Source: Clostridiales bacterium (GTDB lineage Bacteria; Bacillota; Clostridia; Christensenellales; CAG-314). Taken from it: a stretch of DNA of 18,081 nt. The notes below the pieces were generated by a model. The model was not told where the DNA came from. It saw only the letters and a list, made by a program, of their open reading frames with translations, and made no database searches. Shown here piece by piece: positions 1 through 6,687 of this stretch. The first letter of the stretch is position 1, and the number at the start of each line of letters is the position of its first letter. A program made the position numbers and the translations under genes. The stretch is taken from positions 3,754 through 21,834 of the forward strand of contig DPQS01000041.1 in NCBI GenBank assembly GCA_003537755.1, written 5' to 3'.

Positions 1-53
1 ATTGGCAATTCCTCGACAGGACCCTTTACACAATCACTCATACTTCGGCGCCC
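1..53 (-). repeat. Dispersed repeat module M3, copy 1 (cut by window edge)
   Basis: Read on the minus strand this begins GGGCGCCGAAG and runs through GGGTCCTG and GAGGAATTGCCAAT to the window edge. The same module occurs in plus orientation at 15429-15513 and 17998-18081. Only the first 53 bases are inside the window, so the rest of the element is unseen. Confidence 0.85.
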
Positions 54-60
54 GTTTTTG

Positions 61-90
61 TAGTGGGTGCACGACCCGTGCTCGGCGCCC
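61..90 (-). repeat. Dispersed repeat module M1, copy 1
   Basis: The minus-strand sequence starts GGGCGCCGAGCACGGGTCG and ends CACCCACTA. It matches 15394-15422 base for base over 29 positions. A small internal stem, GCACG-GGT-CGTGC, is visible. It lies between modules M2 and M3 here, whereas in the right-hand mosaic M2 and M3 are adjacent. Confidence 0.85.
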
Positions 91-96
91 GTTTTA

Positions 97-150
97 CAAG
101 GTACCCTTCCGGGGGATGTTTCGACTGCGCTACGCTTCGCTCAACATGAC
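97..150 (-). repeat. Dispersed repeat module M2, copy 1 (54 bp)
   Basis: The minus-strand copy starts GTCATGTTGAGCGAAGCG and ends CCCCCGGAAGGGTACCTTG. It is identical over all 54 positions to 17938-17991, although about 18 kb apart and inverted. The body is an imperfect palindrome (ATGTT ... AACAT) followed by CCCCCGGAAGGG. Perfect identity suggests recent spread, gene conversion or selection. Confidence 0.9.
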
Positions 151-186
151 ACAACTTAATTTGCGAAAACAAAACTTTTTTCCAAT

Positions 187-218
187 TAGTGGGTGCACGA
201 CCCGTGCCTTCGGCGCCC
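187..218 (-). repeat. Dispersed repeat module M1, copy 2
   Basis: This is a second minus-orientation M1, 36 bp outside M2 and with three extra bases relative to the 29-bp form (GGGCGCCGAAGGCACGGGTC instead of GGGCGCCGAGCACGGGTC). It is the module nearest the 3' end of tex, in the same orientation as tex transcription. Confidence 0.8.
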
Positions 219-250
219 ATTTACGTTCTTTCAAAGTTTTCGGAAAAGGG

Positions 251-288
251 TACGGGGAAACCCCTTTTTCAAAAGGGGTTTCCCCGTA
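251..288 (-). terminator. Perfect 18-bp palindrome after tex, probable terminator
   Basis: The arms TACGGGGAAACCCCTTTT (251-268) and AAAAGGGGTTTCCCCGTA (271-288) are perfectly complementary with a 2-base centre. The element starts 4 bases after the tex stop codon. No long T-run follows the stem on the minus strand, although the arm itself holds TTTT/AAAA. The flank AAAGTTTTCGGAAAAGGG and the hairpin pattern recur at 16127-16182, so this is also a dispersed element. Terminator function is inferred from position and stem strength. Confidence 0.6.
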
Positions 289-292
289 GAAA

Positions 293-2437
293 CTAAATCT
301 TCATTGTAAGCGAAATACGCTTTTTGTCAAGGTCCACGCTAAGCACTTTCACGTCGATTACGTCGCCGACCTTCACCACCTCGAGGGGGTGCTTGACAAA
401 CTTGGTGCTGCTCATCTGCGACACGTGCACAAGTCCGTCCTGGTGCACGCCGATGTCCACAAATACGCCGAAGTCGATTACGTTGCGTACCGTGCCTTTA
501 AGCAGCATGCCTTCCTTGAGGTCCTTCATTTCCAGCACGTCGCTGCGCAGAATGGGCTTTGGCATTTCGTCGCGCGGGTCGCGTGCCGGCTTTTCCAGTT
601 CGTTTACTATGTCGCGAAGGGTCAACTCGCCGATACCCAGTTCGTCCGCCAGTTTGCCGTAGTTGCGGATGGTCTTGCTGAGCCCGAACAACTTGCCGAT
701 ACTTTCCGGCTTGATACCCTGCTTGTGCATAAACTGCATTGTCGCTTCGTAACTTTCCGGGTGAACGCTGGTTGCGTCAAGCGGATTGTCGCCGCCCTGA
801 ATACGAAGGAAACCTGCGCACTGCTCGAAGGCTTTTGCTCCCAGCTTGTCAACGTTCAACAATTGCTGGCGGTTGGTAAAGCGTCCGTGTTGTTCGCGGT
901 AATTTACGATGTTTTTGGCAATTGCGCTGCTGATACCTGAAATGTACTGCAACAGCGGTGCGCTTGCCGTGTTGAGGTCTACGCCTACACGGTTTACGCA
1001 GTCTTCCACAACGCCGCCCAGTGCTTCACCGAGGCGTTTCTGGTTCATATCGTGTTGGTATTGTCCTACGCCGATACTCTTGGGGTCGATTTTTACAAGT
1101 TCCGCAAGGGGATCCTGCAAACGACGTGCAATGCTTGCCGCGCTGCGTTGTCCCACGTCAAAGCTCGGAAATTCTTCCGTTGCAAGTTTACTTGCGCTGT
1201 ACACCGACGCGCCTGCCTCGGATACGATTACGTACTGTACTTTCAGTCCCGTTTCGTGCAGCAGGTCGACGATGATTTGTTCGCTTTCGCGGCTTGCCGT
1301 GCCGTTGCCCAGGCTGATAAGCGTAATGCCGTACTTCTTGATAAGGTTGGCAAGGGTAACTTTTGCTTTGGCTATCTTTTCGGGCGTGGTGGGCGCGGTG
1401 GGGTAAATTACGGTGGTGTCCAGTACCTTGCCCGTGGCGTCTACTACGGCAAGTTTGCAACCTGTACGGAACGCAGGGTCCCATCCAAGCACAACCTGAC
1501 CGACAATTGGCGGTTGCATAAGCAATTGTTCGAGGTTTTTGCCGAATACGCTTATTGCGCCCTCTTCCGCTTTTTCCGTCAGCATGTTACGGATTTCCGT
1601 TTCGATACTGGGTGCGATAAGGCGGTCGTAACTGTCGGTGATGGCAAGTTCCAGTAGGGGCGTAGTGTTGGGATTGTTTTTGGTAATTACGTGGCGTGTC
1701 AGGTAGTCGTGGATAAGTTCCACGGGCGCGATGACTTTGACCGTCAGCACCTTTTCCGCTTCGCCGCGGTTTACCGCAAGCACGCGGTGACCGGCAATCT
1801 TGGTCATTTCTTCCTCGTACTTGTAGTAGTTGTCGTACACGGTCTTGACGTCGGGCTTCTTGGCGGTGCTGCTTATGCGGCCGAGGCGGTAGGTAAGGTC
1901 ACGTATTGCCTTGCGGTAATCGGCGTTGTCGCTGACAACTTCGGCAATGATGTCCAGTGCCCCTTGCAGCGCGTCTTTAACGGTTTTTACGCCCTTTTCC
2001 TCGTTGATGTATTCCTTGGCAAGTTCCTTGGGGTTCTTGTCCGTTTCCTGCAACAAAATGATGTTGGCAAGCGGCTCCAAGCCCTGTTCCTTGGCGATGG
2101 TTGCGCGCGTGCGGCGTTTGGGACGGTACGGACGATACAGGTCGTCCACAGCAACCTGTGTTTCCGCCGCTTCGATTTCAGCGCGAAGTTCGTCGGTAAG
2201 TTTGCCTTGTTCCTCGATACTTTTCAGTACCTGCGCTTTCTTTTCTTCAAGGTTGCGAAGGTAGGTCAGGCGTTCAAACAGTTTGCGCAGTTGCTCGTCG
2301 TTGAGGCTGCCTGTCGCTTCCTTGCGGTAACGTGAAATAAACGGGATTGTGTTGCCCTCGTCGATAAGATTTACGGCGGCGTCTACCTGCCATTTGGCAA
2401 CGTCCAGTTCCTCGGTCAGTTTCTTGTTGATGTCCAT
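293..2437 (-). CDS. tex: Tex family RNA-binding transcription accessory protein
   Basis: The 714-residue product has the length and order of the Tex family: a helical N-terminal region carrying the family signature NTIPFISRYRKEATGSL (about residues 29-45), a YqgF/RNase H-like domain beginning near GWDPAFRTGCKLAVVDATGK, helix-hairpin-helix segments (around SGISSAIAKNIVNYREQHG), and a C-terminal S1 RNA-binding domain at residues 640-714 (GTVRNVIDFGVFVDIG, ending KRISLTMKI). Tex is a cytoplasmic nucleic-acid-binding protein implicated in transcription; its precise role differs between species. The start ATG at 2437 follows AAGAGG about 10 bases upstream. The gene stands alone, divergent from the pilus operon, with its own promoter (2585-2613) and a leader of about 140 nt. 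The gene appears intact. Identification is secure; the role in this host is not. Confidence 0.96.
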   Translation of the reverse strand: MDINKKLTEELDVAKWQVDAAVNLIDEGNTIPFISRYRKEATGSLNDEQLRKLFERLTYLRNLEEKKAQVLKSIEEQGKLTDELRAEIEAAETQVAVDDLYRPYRPKRRTRATIAKEQGLEPLANIILLQETDKNPKELAKEYINEEKGVKTVKDALQGALDIIAEVVSDNADYRKAIRDLTYRLGRISSTAKKPDVKTVYDNYYKYEEEMTKIAGHRVLAVNRGEAEKVLTVKVIAPVELIHDYLTRHVITKNNPNTTPLLELAITDSYDRLIAPSIETEIRNMLTEKAEEGAISVFGKNLEQLLMQPPIVGQVVLGWDPAFRTGCKLAVVDATGKVLDTTVIYPTAPTTPEKIAKAKVTLANLIKKYGITLISLGNGTASRESEQIIVDLLHETGLKVQYVIVSEAGASVYSASKLATEEFPSFDVGQRSAASIARRLQDPLAELVKIDPKSIGVGQYQHDMNQKRLGEALGGVVEDCVNRVGVDLNTASAPLLQYISGISSAIAKNIVNYREQHGRFTNRQQLLNVDKLGAKAFEQCAGFLRIQGGDNPLDATSVHPESYEATMQFMHKQGIKPESIGKLFGLSKTIRNYGKLADELGIGELTLRDIVNELEKPARDPRDEMPKPILRSDVLEMKDLKEGMLLKGTVRNVIDFGVFVDIGVHQDGLVHVSQMSSTKFVKHPLEVVKVGDVIDVKVLSVDLDKKRISLTMKI

Positions 2438-2584
2438 TGTGTCAAAAACCTCTTGTAGATGTAATCGTGCGCAACTCGGCGGTTGCCGATGCGACTTTTG
2501 CGGCTGTGCTTTGCGGCAGATTTTGTAGCCGCGGCGTCGGGTATAGTTGCGGTTGCTGCCGTCCGCAAATCGACACCGCTTGTT

Positions 2585-2613
2585 ATTCTACCAAATTTTT
2601 TTGCGTGTTGCAA
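2585..2613 (-). promoter_or_regulatory. Sigma-A-type promoter for tex
   Basis: On the minus strand: TTGCAA (2613-2608), a 17-base spacer, then TAGAAT (2590-2585) preceded by TGG, an extended -10. Transcription would start near 2578, leaving a leader of about 140 nt before the tex ATG. Confidence 0.7.
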
Positions 2614-2631
2614 GGGGTTGCGTAAAAAAAA

Positions 2632-2656
2632 TGTCGGAAAAAATGTTTGTCCGACA
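2632..2656. promoter_or_regulatory. Inverted repeat between divergent promoters
   Basis: TGTCGGA (2632-2638) and TCCGACA (2650-2656) form a 7-bp inverted repeat with an 11-base centre. It sits between the tex promoter (2585-2613) and the pilus promoter (2689-2717), where a shared operator could lie. Nothing else supports a function. Confidence 0.3.
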
Positions 2657-2688
2657 ATGCGCCACGCGACAAAATCGCCGTCGATTTA

Positions 2689-2717
2689 TTGCTTTTTGCA
2701 TTGTTATGTGTTAAAAT
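2689..2717 (+). promoter_or_regulatory. Sigma-A-type promoter for the pilus operon
   Basis: TTGCTT (2689-2694), a 17-base spacer, then TAAAAT (2712-2717), with TGT directly before the -10 box, giving an extended -10. The expected start is near 2724, about 45 bases before the first pilin ATG. Confidence 0.7.
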
Positions 2718-2768
2718 ACAATCGATATATTATATATATTTGTGCGCGGTGCGCGGAGGGGGTGTGCA

Positions 2769-3398
2769 ATGCTTAACAAGAAACGCGGCTTTACGCTGCT
2801 TGAACTTACAATAGTTATGGCTGTTACGGCGATAATGGCGGCAGGCATTGTCACCTTTTGCGTTACGGTCAAGGGTATTTCCGACAGTACTAAGGCGGAA
2901 ACGGGCGTGTTTAACGACGTTGCGAGCATACGCGCGGCGGTGTCTGACTGGATTTCGTTTTTCGATACGGAAGATTACACGTTGAACGTCGGCGAAGAAA
3001 TTGTCGGCGAGGACGGCAATGTGACCACGTTGTACAATCGTATTGTGGCGGTGCGCAAAAGCGACAGCGCGCGTTTTGTGTTGCGCGTGGAAGTTGACGA
3101 GAACAAGAACTATTCGCTTGTCTGTCCCTATCCGTCCGGCAACGAACAAACGGACAACGGGGAAGTTTCGGTGCCGCTTAACGGTATACAAATGATTGCT
3201 TTTGCCGAAACGGTCGGCGAAAACTCTTACATCGACAAGGACGGGCAACAAGTCGCTGTCGACGCGGGCGCGAGTGGATTTACAAACGGCAGACGAGTGT
3301 TTTCCTGCACGGTGCAAAGCGTGGTAAACAACAGCCGCGGCGGCATTAAAACCGTCGAAAACACCTTTGTGGTTGCCACAAGGAGGGAAACGCGATGA
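2769..3398 (+). CDS. Type IV prepilin-like protein 1
   Basis: The 209-residue product begins with a classical prepilin signal: short basic leader MLNKKRG, cleavage expected after Gly7, mature N-terminus FTLLE with the conserved Glu5, then a hydrophobic helix to about residue 32. The rest is a soluble domain with no motif I recognise. After cleavage by PilD (gene at 5688) it should be N-methylated and enter a pilus or pseudopilus. I chose ATG 2769 because GGAGGGGG lies at 2755-2762 and because the leader then has normal prepilin length; an upstream in-frame start at 2742 would add MRGARRGCA and lacks a ribosome site. First gene of the operon; its stop overlaps the next start by 4 bases. Whether it is a major or minor pilin cannot be told from sequence. 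Confidence 0.85.
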   Translation: MLNKKRGFTLLELTIVMAVTAIMAAGIVTFCVTVKGISDSTKAETGVFNDVASIRAAVSDWISFFDTEDYTLNVGEEIVGEDGNVTTLYNRIVAVRKSDSARFVLRVEVDENKNYSLVCPYPSGNEQTDNGEVSVPLNGIQMIAFAETVGENSYIDKDGQQVAVDAGASGFTNGRRVFSCTVQSVVNNSRGGIKTVENTFVVATRRETR

Positions 3399-3865
3399 AC
3401 AAACGCTTTGGAAGGCGTGGCGTGACCCTGCTTGAAACGGTAATTGCAATGTTGCTGCTTACAATCATTACAGGTACGGCGTTTACCGTGTGCAGCAGCG
3501 CGGCGACGTCCGTAGCAAGGACGGGCAAGGAATTTGCCGTAATCAATTTTTGCGAAGATGTAGTAGAGTACTACAAGGCGGCAAGCGACAAGGCGGCGTT
3601 TGATCTGTTGCTGGGAAACGTTTGCCCGTATGATTTTACCTATGCCGCGACGGACGACGGTACGACCGACGAAAGCACGCTTGTGTTTACGTTGGGCGCA
3701 TATGGCTGCAAGGTTACGGCAACGCTGACAAAGGGCGAAACGCCCGTGACGGACGGCGCGGATAACCTTGACGGCGTAACGCTGACTGTTACCGCAATAA
3801 GCCTGACCAATGCCGGCAAGACGGTGCATACGACAAGTTACACCAAAGGAGGCGGCAATGCGTAG
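3395..3865 (+). CDS. Type IV prepilin-like protein 2
   Basis: The 156-residue product has leader MNKRFGRRG, predicted cleavage after Gly9, and mature start VTLLE with Glu5 intact, followed by a helix to about residue 35 (TVIAMLLLTIITGTAFTVC). The mature protein is small and Thr/Ala/Asp-rich. Its ATG overlaps the TGA of the preceding pilin gene, and the ribosome site AGGAGGG is inside that gene, so the two are probably translationally coupled. It is plausibly a minor pilin or pseudopilin. No close family name can be given from the sequence alone. Confidence 0.83.
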   Translation: MNKRFGRRGVTLLETVIAMLLLTIITGTAFTVCSSAATSVARTGKEFAVINFCEDVVEYYKAASDKAAFDLLLGNVCPYDFTYAATDDGTTDESTLVFTLGAYGCKVTATLTKGETPVTDGADNLDGVTLTVTAISLTNAGKTVHTTSYTKGGGNA

Positions 3866-4289
3866 GGCAAAAAAGGGCATGGCAATGCTGTCGGTACTGT
3901 TTGCCATGGCTGTGTTTATGCTGTTCGGCACGCTTATTACGACAAACACACTAAACGCAAGCGTGTCGGTGAAAGGCATGGTGCAAAAAACCGAAAACCG
4001 TAACAAACTGGGCGAAATCGGCGATTGTTTTGTTGCCGAAGCAAAAAAAATATACAACGATACGGCAAGCGCGACATCGGACGAGGAACGTGCGGCAATG
4101 CTTGTCGCAGCGTTGGAAAATAAGTTTGCCGACCTCGGTTACAAGTACGAAGCGACGGTAAGCGGCGATGTTTACGCACTGCGCGTGTTTACCCGAGGGG
4201 CAACTGCGGACGGCGTTACTACGGCGACGACGCGACTTGTCGTAAAAGTCAGCGGCGGCAAAGTGGCAAAGTTTTCTTACGTCGGGTAG
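3858..4289 (+). CDS. Prepilin-like protein 3 lacking Glu5
   Basis: The 143-residue product has leader MRRAKKG followed by MAMLSVLFAMAVFMLFG. It fits a prepilin signal, but mature position 5 is Ser instead of the nearly invariant Glu. Loss of Glu5 is a known trait of the T2SS tip pseudopilin GspK, while this protein is much shorter than GspK. ATG 3858 is chosen for AAAGGAGG at 3845-3852; an in-frame start at 3810 would give a non-prepilin leader. It overlaps the previous gene by 8 bases, so the three pilin genes form a tightly coupled set. A tip or initiating role is inference from the missing Glu and the grouping. Confidence 0.75.
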   Translation: MRRAKKGMAMLSVLFAMAVFMLFGTLITTNTLNASVSVKGMVQKTENRNKLGEIGDCFVAEAKKIYNDTASATSDEERAAMLVAALENKFADLGYKYEATVSGDVYALRVFTRGATADGVTTATTRLVVKVSGGKVAKFSYVG

Positions 4290-4353
4290 TGCGGCGTAGT
4301 TGCGCATACTCGGTGCAAAATAGGTAATTCCCGTGAGGAGAAGCGGAAAATTT

Positions 4354-5685
4354 ATGTTCGGAAACAAATTAAACACCGTAATAAGTATCAATTTTCAGGA
4401 AAAAAGCATTGTCTTCTATTCCATGACGGGCGACAACCGCCAAAGTATAAACGTCAAGCGCGTTCTGTTCCGCAGCAGTGAGCCGGACGAAAAGTTTTTT
4501 AAGTTTTTCGGAGAGCAACTGGCAGAATACGGGCGCGAAAACCCGTCGTTGCAGGCGGCTGTTGTGTCTGTCGTCGTGCCCGACAATGCCGTCGTTACCG
4601 ACACGGTCAACATTCCTGCGATCAATCGCAAGGCGATGGACAACGGTTTTGAGTTGGCGATGAAAACAATGTACACCAACTTCGACGAAATGAAAACCAA
4701 CAAAATGCTTGCCGCAAGCAACAAACAGTACGGCACGTTTTTTGTCACGATGATAAAAAAAGAGTTTTTGTCCGAGTTGAACAAAACATGCGTGACAAAC
4801 CGCTTTTTGCCGACGTTTGTCACCTTCCCTGCCAACACGACGGTAAACGCCGTCGGCAAACTTCGTCCCAAGTTCAAACGCAGCAGTTACCTTATGCTGG
4901 ACATCAAGGAAAACTACACGCGTGTGATATTTGCTGTGAAAGGGCACGCGGTGGGTGCGTCGGTACTGCCGTTCGGTTTCGAAATTTTAAGTGACAAAAA
5001 GGTCGTCGCGGAAGATATGCTGTTTGACCACAGTTTTGCCGACCTTACGGTAATCAACGCCAACGAACGCGCCAAGGCAAAGTCGCTGACGATGATGGCA
5101 GAGGACAGGTCGCAGACGGAACTGGAACCGGGGGACGTGGTAAACATTGACGGTAGCATCACCAAGGAGGACGGCACGGTAATTCAGACCGACGGAACGA
5201 TTATACGCCCCGACGGTACGGTGGTGCCGCCTGTCGAAAATGCGCAGGACGACGACGGGCTTGTGACGGGCGACGACAGCAACGCCCAAGGCGATGAGGA
5301 CGACGACGGAACGCCTGTCGAACAGGGCGGTTTCAAGGCGTATCAGCGTGTTGCGCGTAAGTTGCCTAAGTTTATGCAACGCCCCACGCCGACAAACGCG
5401 CGTGACTTCGTGTACGAAAACTTCCGCATTTTTGTCAAGTGGGCACTTAGTTACCTTCGCGGAAACGACCAACTTACAACCCTTGCCGAGCCGGAATTTG
5501 TGCTTGTCAACATGCCTGCCGAGTACGACTTTTTGTTTGAACGCGTCAACGCCGACAAAGCCGAGCAGAAGATAGAATTTGTAAGTTTTGACCCGGCGAT
5601 AGAGGACAACGCGACGGTTACGCACAATCTGGAACTGTTTGGGGCGTTTTACAGTCGCAATGTCAACACGACAAACAACTTTTAA
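4354..5685 (+). CDS. pilM: PilM-like pilus assembly adaptor with heptad/acidic insert
   Basis: The 443-residue product has the layout of PilM, a cytoplasmic actin-fold protein of type IV pilus machines. The N-terminus MFGNKLNTVISINF resembles the first phosphate-loop strand. VVSVVVPDNAVVTDTVNIPA (71-90) and the DEMKTNKMLAASN region follow, and LMLDIKENYTRVIFAVKG (180-197) with VLPFGFEIL matches the second nucleotide-loop region. Residues 266-293 hold four 7-residue units (DGSITKE, DGTVIQT, DGTIIRP, DGTVVPP), followed by an Asp-rich linker to about 324, which is not usual for PilM. No PilN or PilO gene follows. Start ATG 4354 is preferred because GAGGAG (4335-4340) lies upstream, though at a long 13-base spacing; GTG 4333 would put that site inside the gene. 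The family call rests on pattern and context. Confidence 0.68.
   Translation: MFGNKLNTVISINFQEKSIVFYSMTGDNRQSINVKRVLFRSSEPDEKFFKFFGEQLAEYGRENPSLQAAVVSVVVPDNAVVTDTVNIPAINRKAMDNGFELAMKTMYTNFDEMKTNKMLAASNKQYGTFFVTMIKKEFLSELNKTCVTNRFLPTFVTFPANTTVNAVGKLRPKFKRSSYLMLDIKENYTRVIFAVKGHAVGASVLPFGFEILSDKKVVAEDMLFDHSFADLTVINANERAKAKSLTMMAEDRSQTELEPGDVVNIDGSITKEDGTVIQTDGTIIRPDGTVVPPVENAQDDDGLVTGDDSNAQGDEDDDGTPVEQGGFKAYQRVARKLPKFMQRPTPTNARDFVYENFRIFVKWALSYLRGNDQLTTLAEPEFVLVNMPAEYDFLFERVNADKAEQKIEFVSFDPAIEDNATVTHNLELFGAFYSRNVNTTNNF
5149..5232 (+). repeat. In-frame 21-bp tandem repeat (four DG[ST] heptads) in pilM-like gene
   Basis: Four consecutive units of 7 residues begin at Asp266, 273, 280 and 287. Each starts Asp-Gly-Ser/Thr and has hydrophobic residues at the next two positions. 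At the DNA level the copies differ at many third positions, so the protein pattern and not the nucleotide sequence is what is kept. Confidence 0.85.
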
Positions 5686-5687
5686 CC

Positions 5688-6467
5688 ATGGAAATAGTAA
5701 TTTGCGTGCTTGCCGCAGTACTGGGACTGTGTGTGGGCAGTTTTCTGAACGTAGTAATTTACCGCGTGCCGCTTGGCATGAGTATTGCCATGCCGCCGTC
5801 GCATTGTCCGAAATGCGGCGAGCGTATCAGGTGGTACGACAACATCCCTGTGTTAAGTTACATAATTCTGGGCGGCAAATGCCGACACTGCAAAGAGCCG
5901 ATAAGTGTGCGTTACACTCTGGTGGAACTACTCAACATGCTGTTGTGGCTGCTGTGCGCGCTTCGGTTTAACGACAACATTTTTTACCTTGTCGTGTGCT
6001 GCCTTTTGTGCAGCACGCTTGTGGCGGTGACGTTTATCGACCTGGAGCATATGCTGATTTTTGACCGCTTTCAGTGGATACTGGCTGCACTTGGCGTGCT
6101 TGCGATATTTGCCGACCCTTCGGTGGTGTGGTGGCATCGTCTTGTAGGCGGCGCGGCGGGCGGTTTGCTGTTTTTTGCCTTTTACGGTGTGGCGTGGCTT
6201 GTGTACCGCAAGGAAGGCATGGGACTCGGCGACGTTATTCTTGCGGCGGTCTGCGGACTGTTTCTCGGGTGGCAACGTCTTATTGTAATGGTACTTGCGG
6301 CAAGCCTTGTGGGCAGCGTGGTACTGCTTGCGCTCAGGTTTGCACGCAAGGACGACAAACAGCGCGAGTACCCGTTTGCGCCCTTTATCGCACTCGGTAC
6401 GGTTGTTGCCATGCTGTGCGGCGATTGGTTGATAAACTGGTACCTTACACTGTGCGGTTTGGCGTAA
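5688..6467 (+). CDS. pilD: Prepilin peptidase / N-methyltransferase PilD
   Basis: The 259-residue integral membrane protein is a full-length A24 aspartic peptidase. The N-terminal segment (GLCVGSFLNVVIYRVP) is followed by a cytosolic zinc site, C40xxC43 and C65xxC68, of the methyltransferase-bearing form. The catalytic aspartates are D118 in FIDLEHMLIFD and D182 in the GLGD motif (179-182). Several hydrophobic segments fill the rest. It cleaves leader peptides after Gly and methylates the new N-terminus, so its substrates should include the three prepilins encoded upstream. ATG 5688 lies two bases after the pilM-like stop with no clear ribosome site, so translation is probably coupled. Called comC in competence systems. 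Confidence 0.95.
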   Translation: MEIVICVLAAVLGLCVGSFLNVVIYRVPLGMSIAMPPSHCPKCGERIRWYDNIPVLSYIILGGKCRHCKEPISVRYTLVELLNMLLWLLCALRFNDNIFYLVVCCLLCSTLVAVTFIDLEHMLIFDRFQWILAALGVLAIFADPSVVWWHRLVGGAAGGLLFFAFYGVAWLVYRKEGMGLGDVILAAVCGLFLGWQRLIVMVLAASLVGSVVLLALRFARKDDKQREYPFAPFIALGTVVAMLCGDWLINWYLTLCGLA

Positions 6468-6490
6468 AAAACGCATACGTATACAAAAAT

Positions 6491-6519
6491 TTGCGACAAT
6501 ATTTGCAAAAATCTAAAAT
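6491..6519 (+). promoter_or_regulatory. Promoter for pilC
   Basis: TTGCGA (6491-6496), 17 bases, TAAAAT (6514-6519). A start near 6526 would give a leader of about 160 nt that contains the hairpin at 6579-6614 and the two 20-bp direct repeats at 6611-6660. Confidence 0.55.
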
Positions 6520-6578
6520 TCTTCGTTTCATGCGCTGCGCCTTTCCGCATGATGCCGGTATTGTAGTTTGTTGAAACC

Positions 6579-6614
6579 GCAAAAGCCTTTTACTCGAGGG
6601 AAGAAGGCTTTTGC
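6579..6614 (+). promoter_or_regulatory. Hairpin in the pilC leader
   Basis: GCAAAAGCCTT (6579-6589) pairs perfectly with AAGGCTTTTGC (6604-6614) across a 14-base loop. No T-run follows, so it is not a standard terminator. It may be an attenuator, a processing site, or a weak end for transcripts from pilD. Confidence 0.5.
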
Positions 6615-6660
6615 CTGAATGTAACCATGCTCACTTTAATTTGCATGAATGTAACAATGC
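6611..6660 (+). repeat. Two 20-bp direct repeats before pilC
   Basis: TTGCCTGAATGTAACCATGC (6611-6630) and TTGCATGAATGTAACAATGC (6641-6660) match at 18 of 20 positions, with a period of exactly 30 bases. They lie 28 bases before the pilC ATG and could be a regulator's paired binding site or an RNA element. Confidence 0.65.
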
Positions 6661-6687
6661 GCGCATTAAGATGTTTGAGGAGAAAAC

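Noticed and set aside
2..289. ORF of 95 residues at the left edge
   Set aside because: It translates modules M3, M1, M2, M1 and the palindrome in sequence, has no ribosome site, and mirrors repeat sequence only.
2416..2613. 65-residue minus-strand ORF in the tex leader
   Set aside because: Its start lies within the tex -35 box, so it could not be on the tex transcript, and it lacks a ribosome site.
2730..3449. 239-residue frame antisense to the first two pilin genes
   Set aside because: The forward strand has overlapping pilin genes with ribosome sites and prepilin signals; the reverse frame has none of these.
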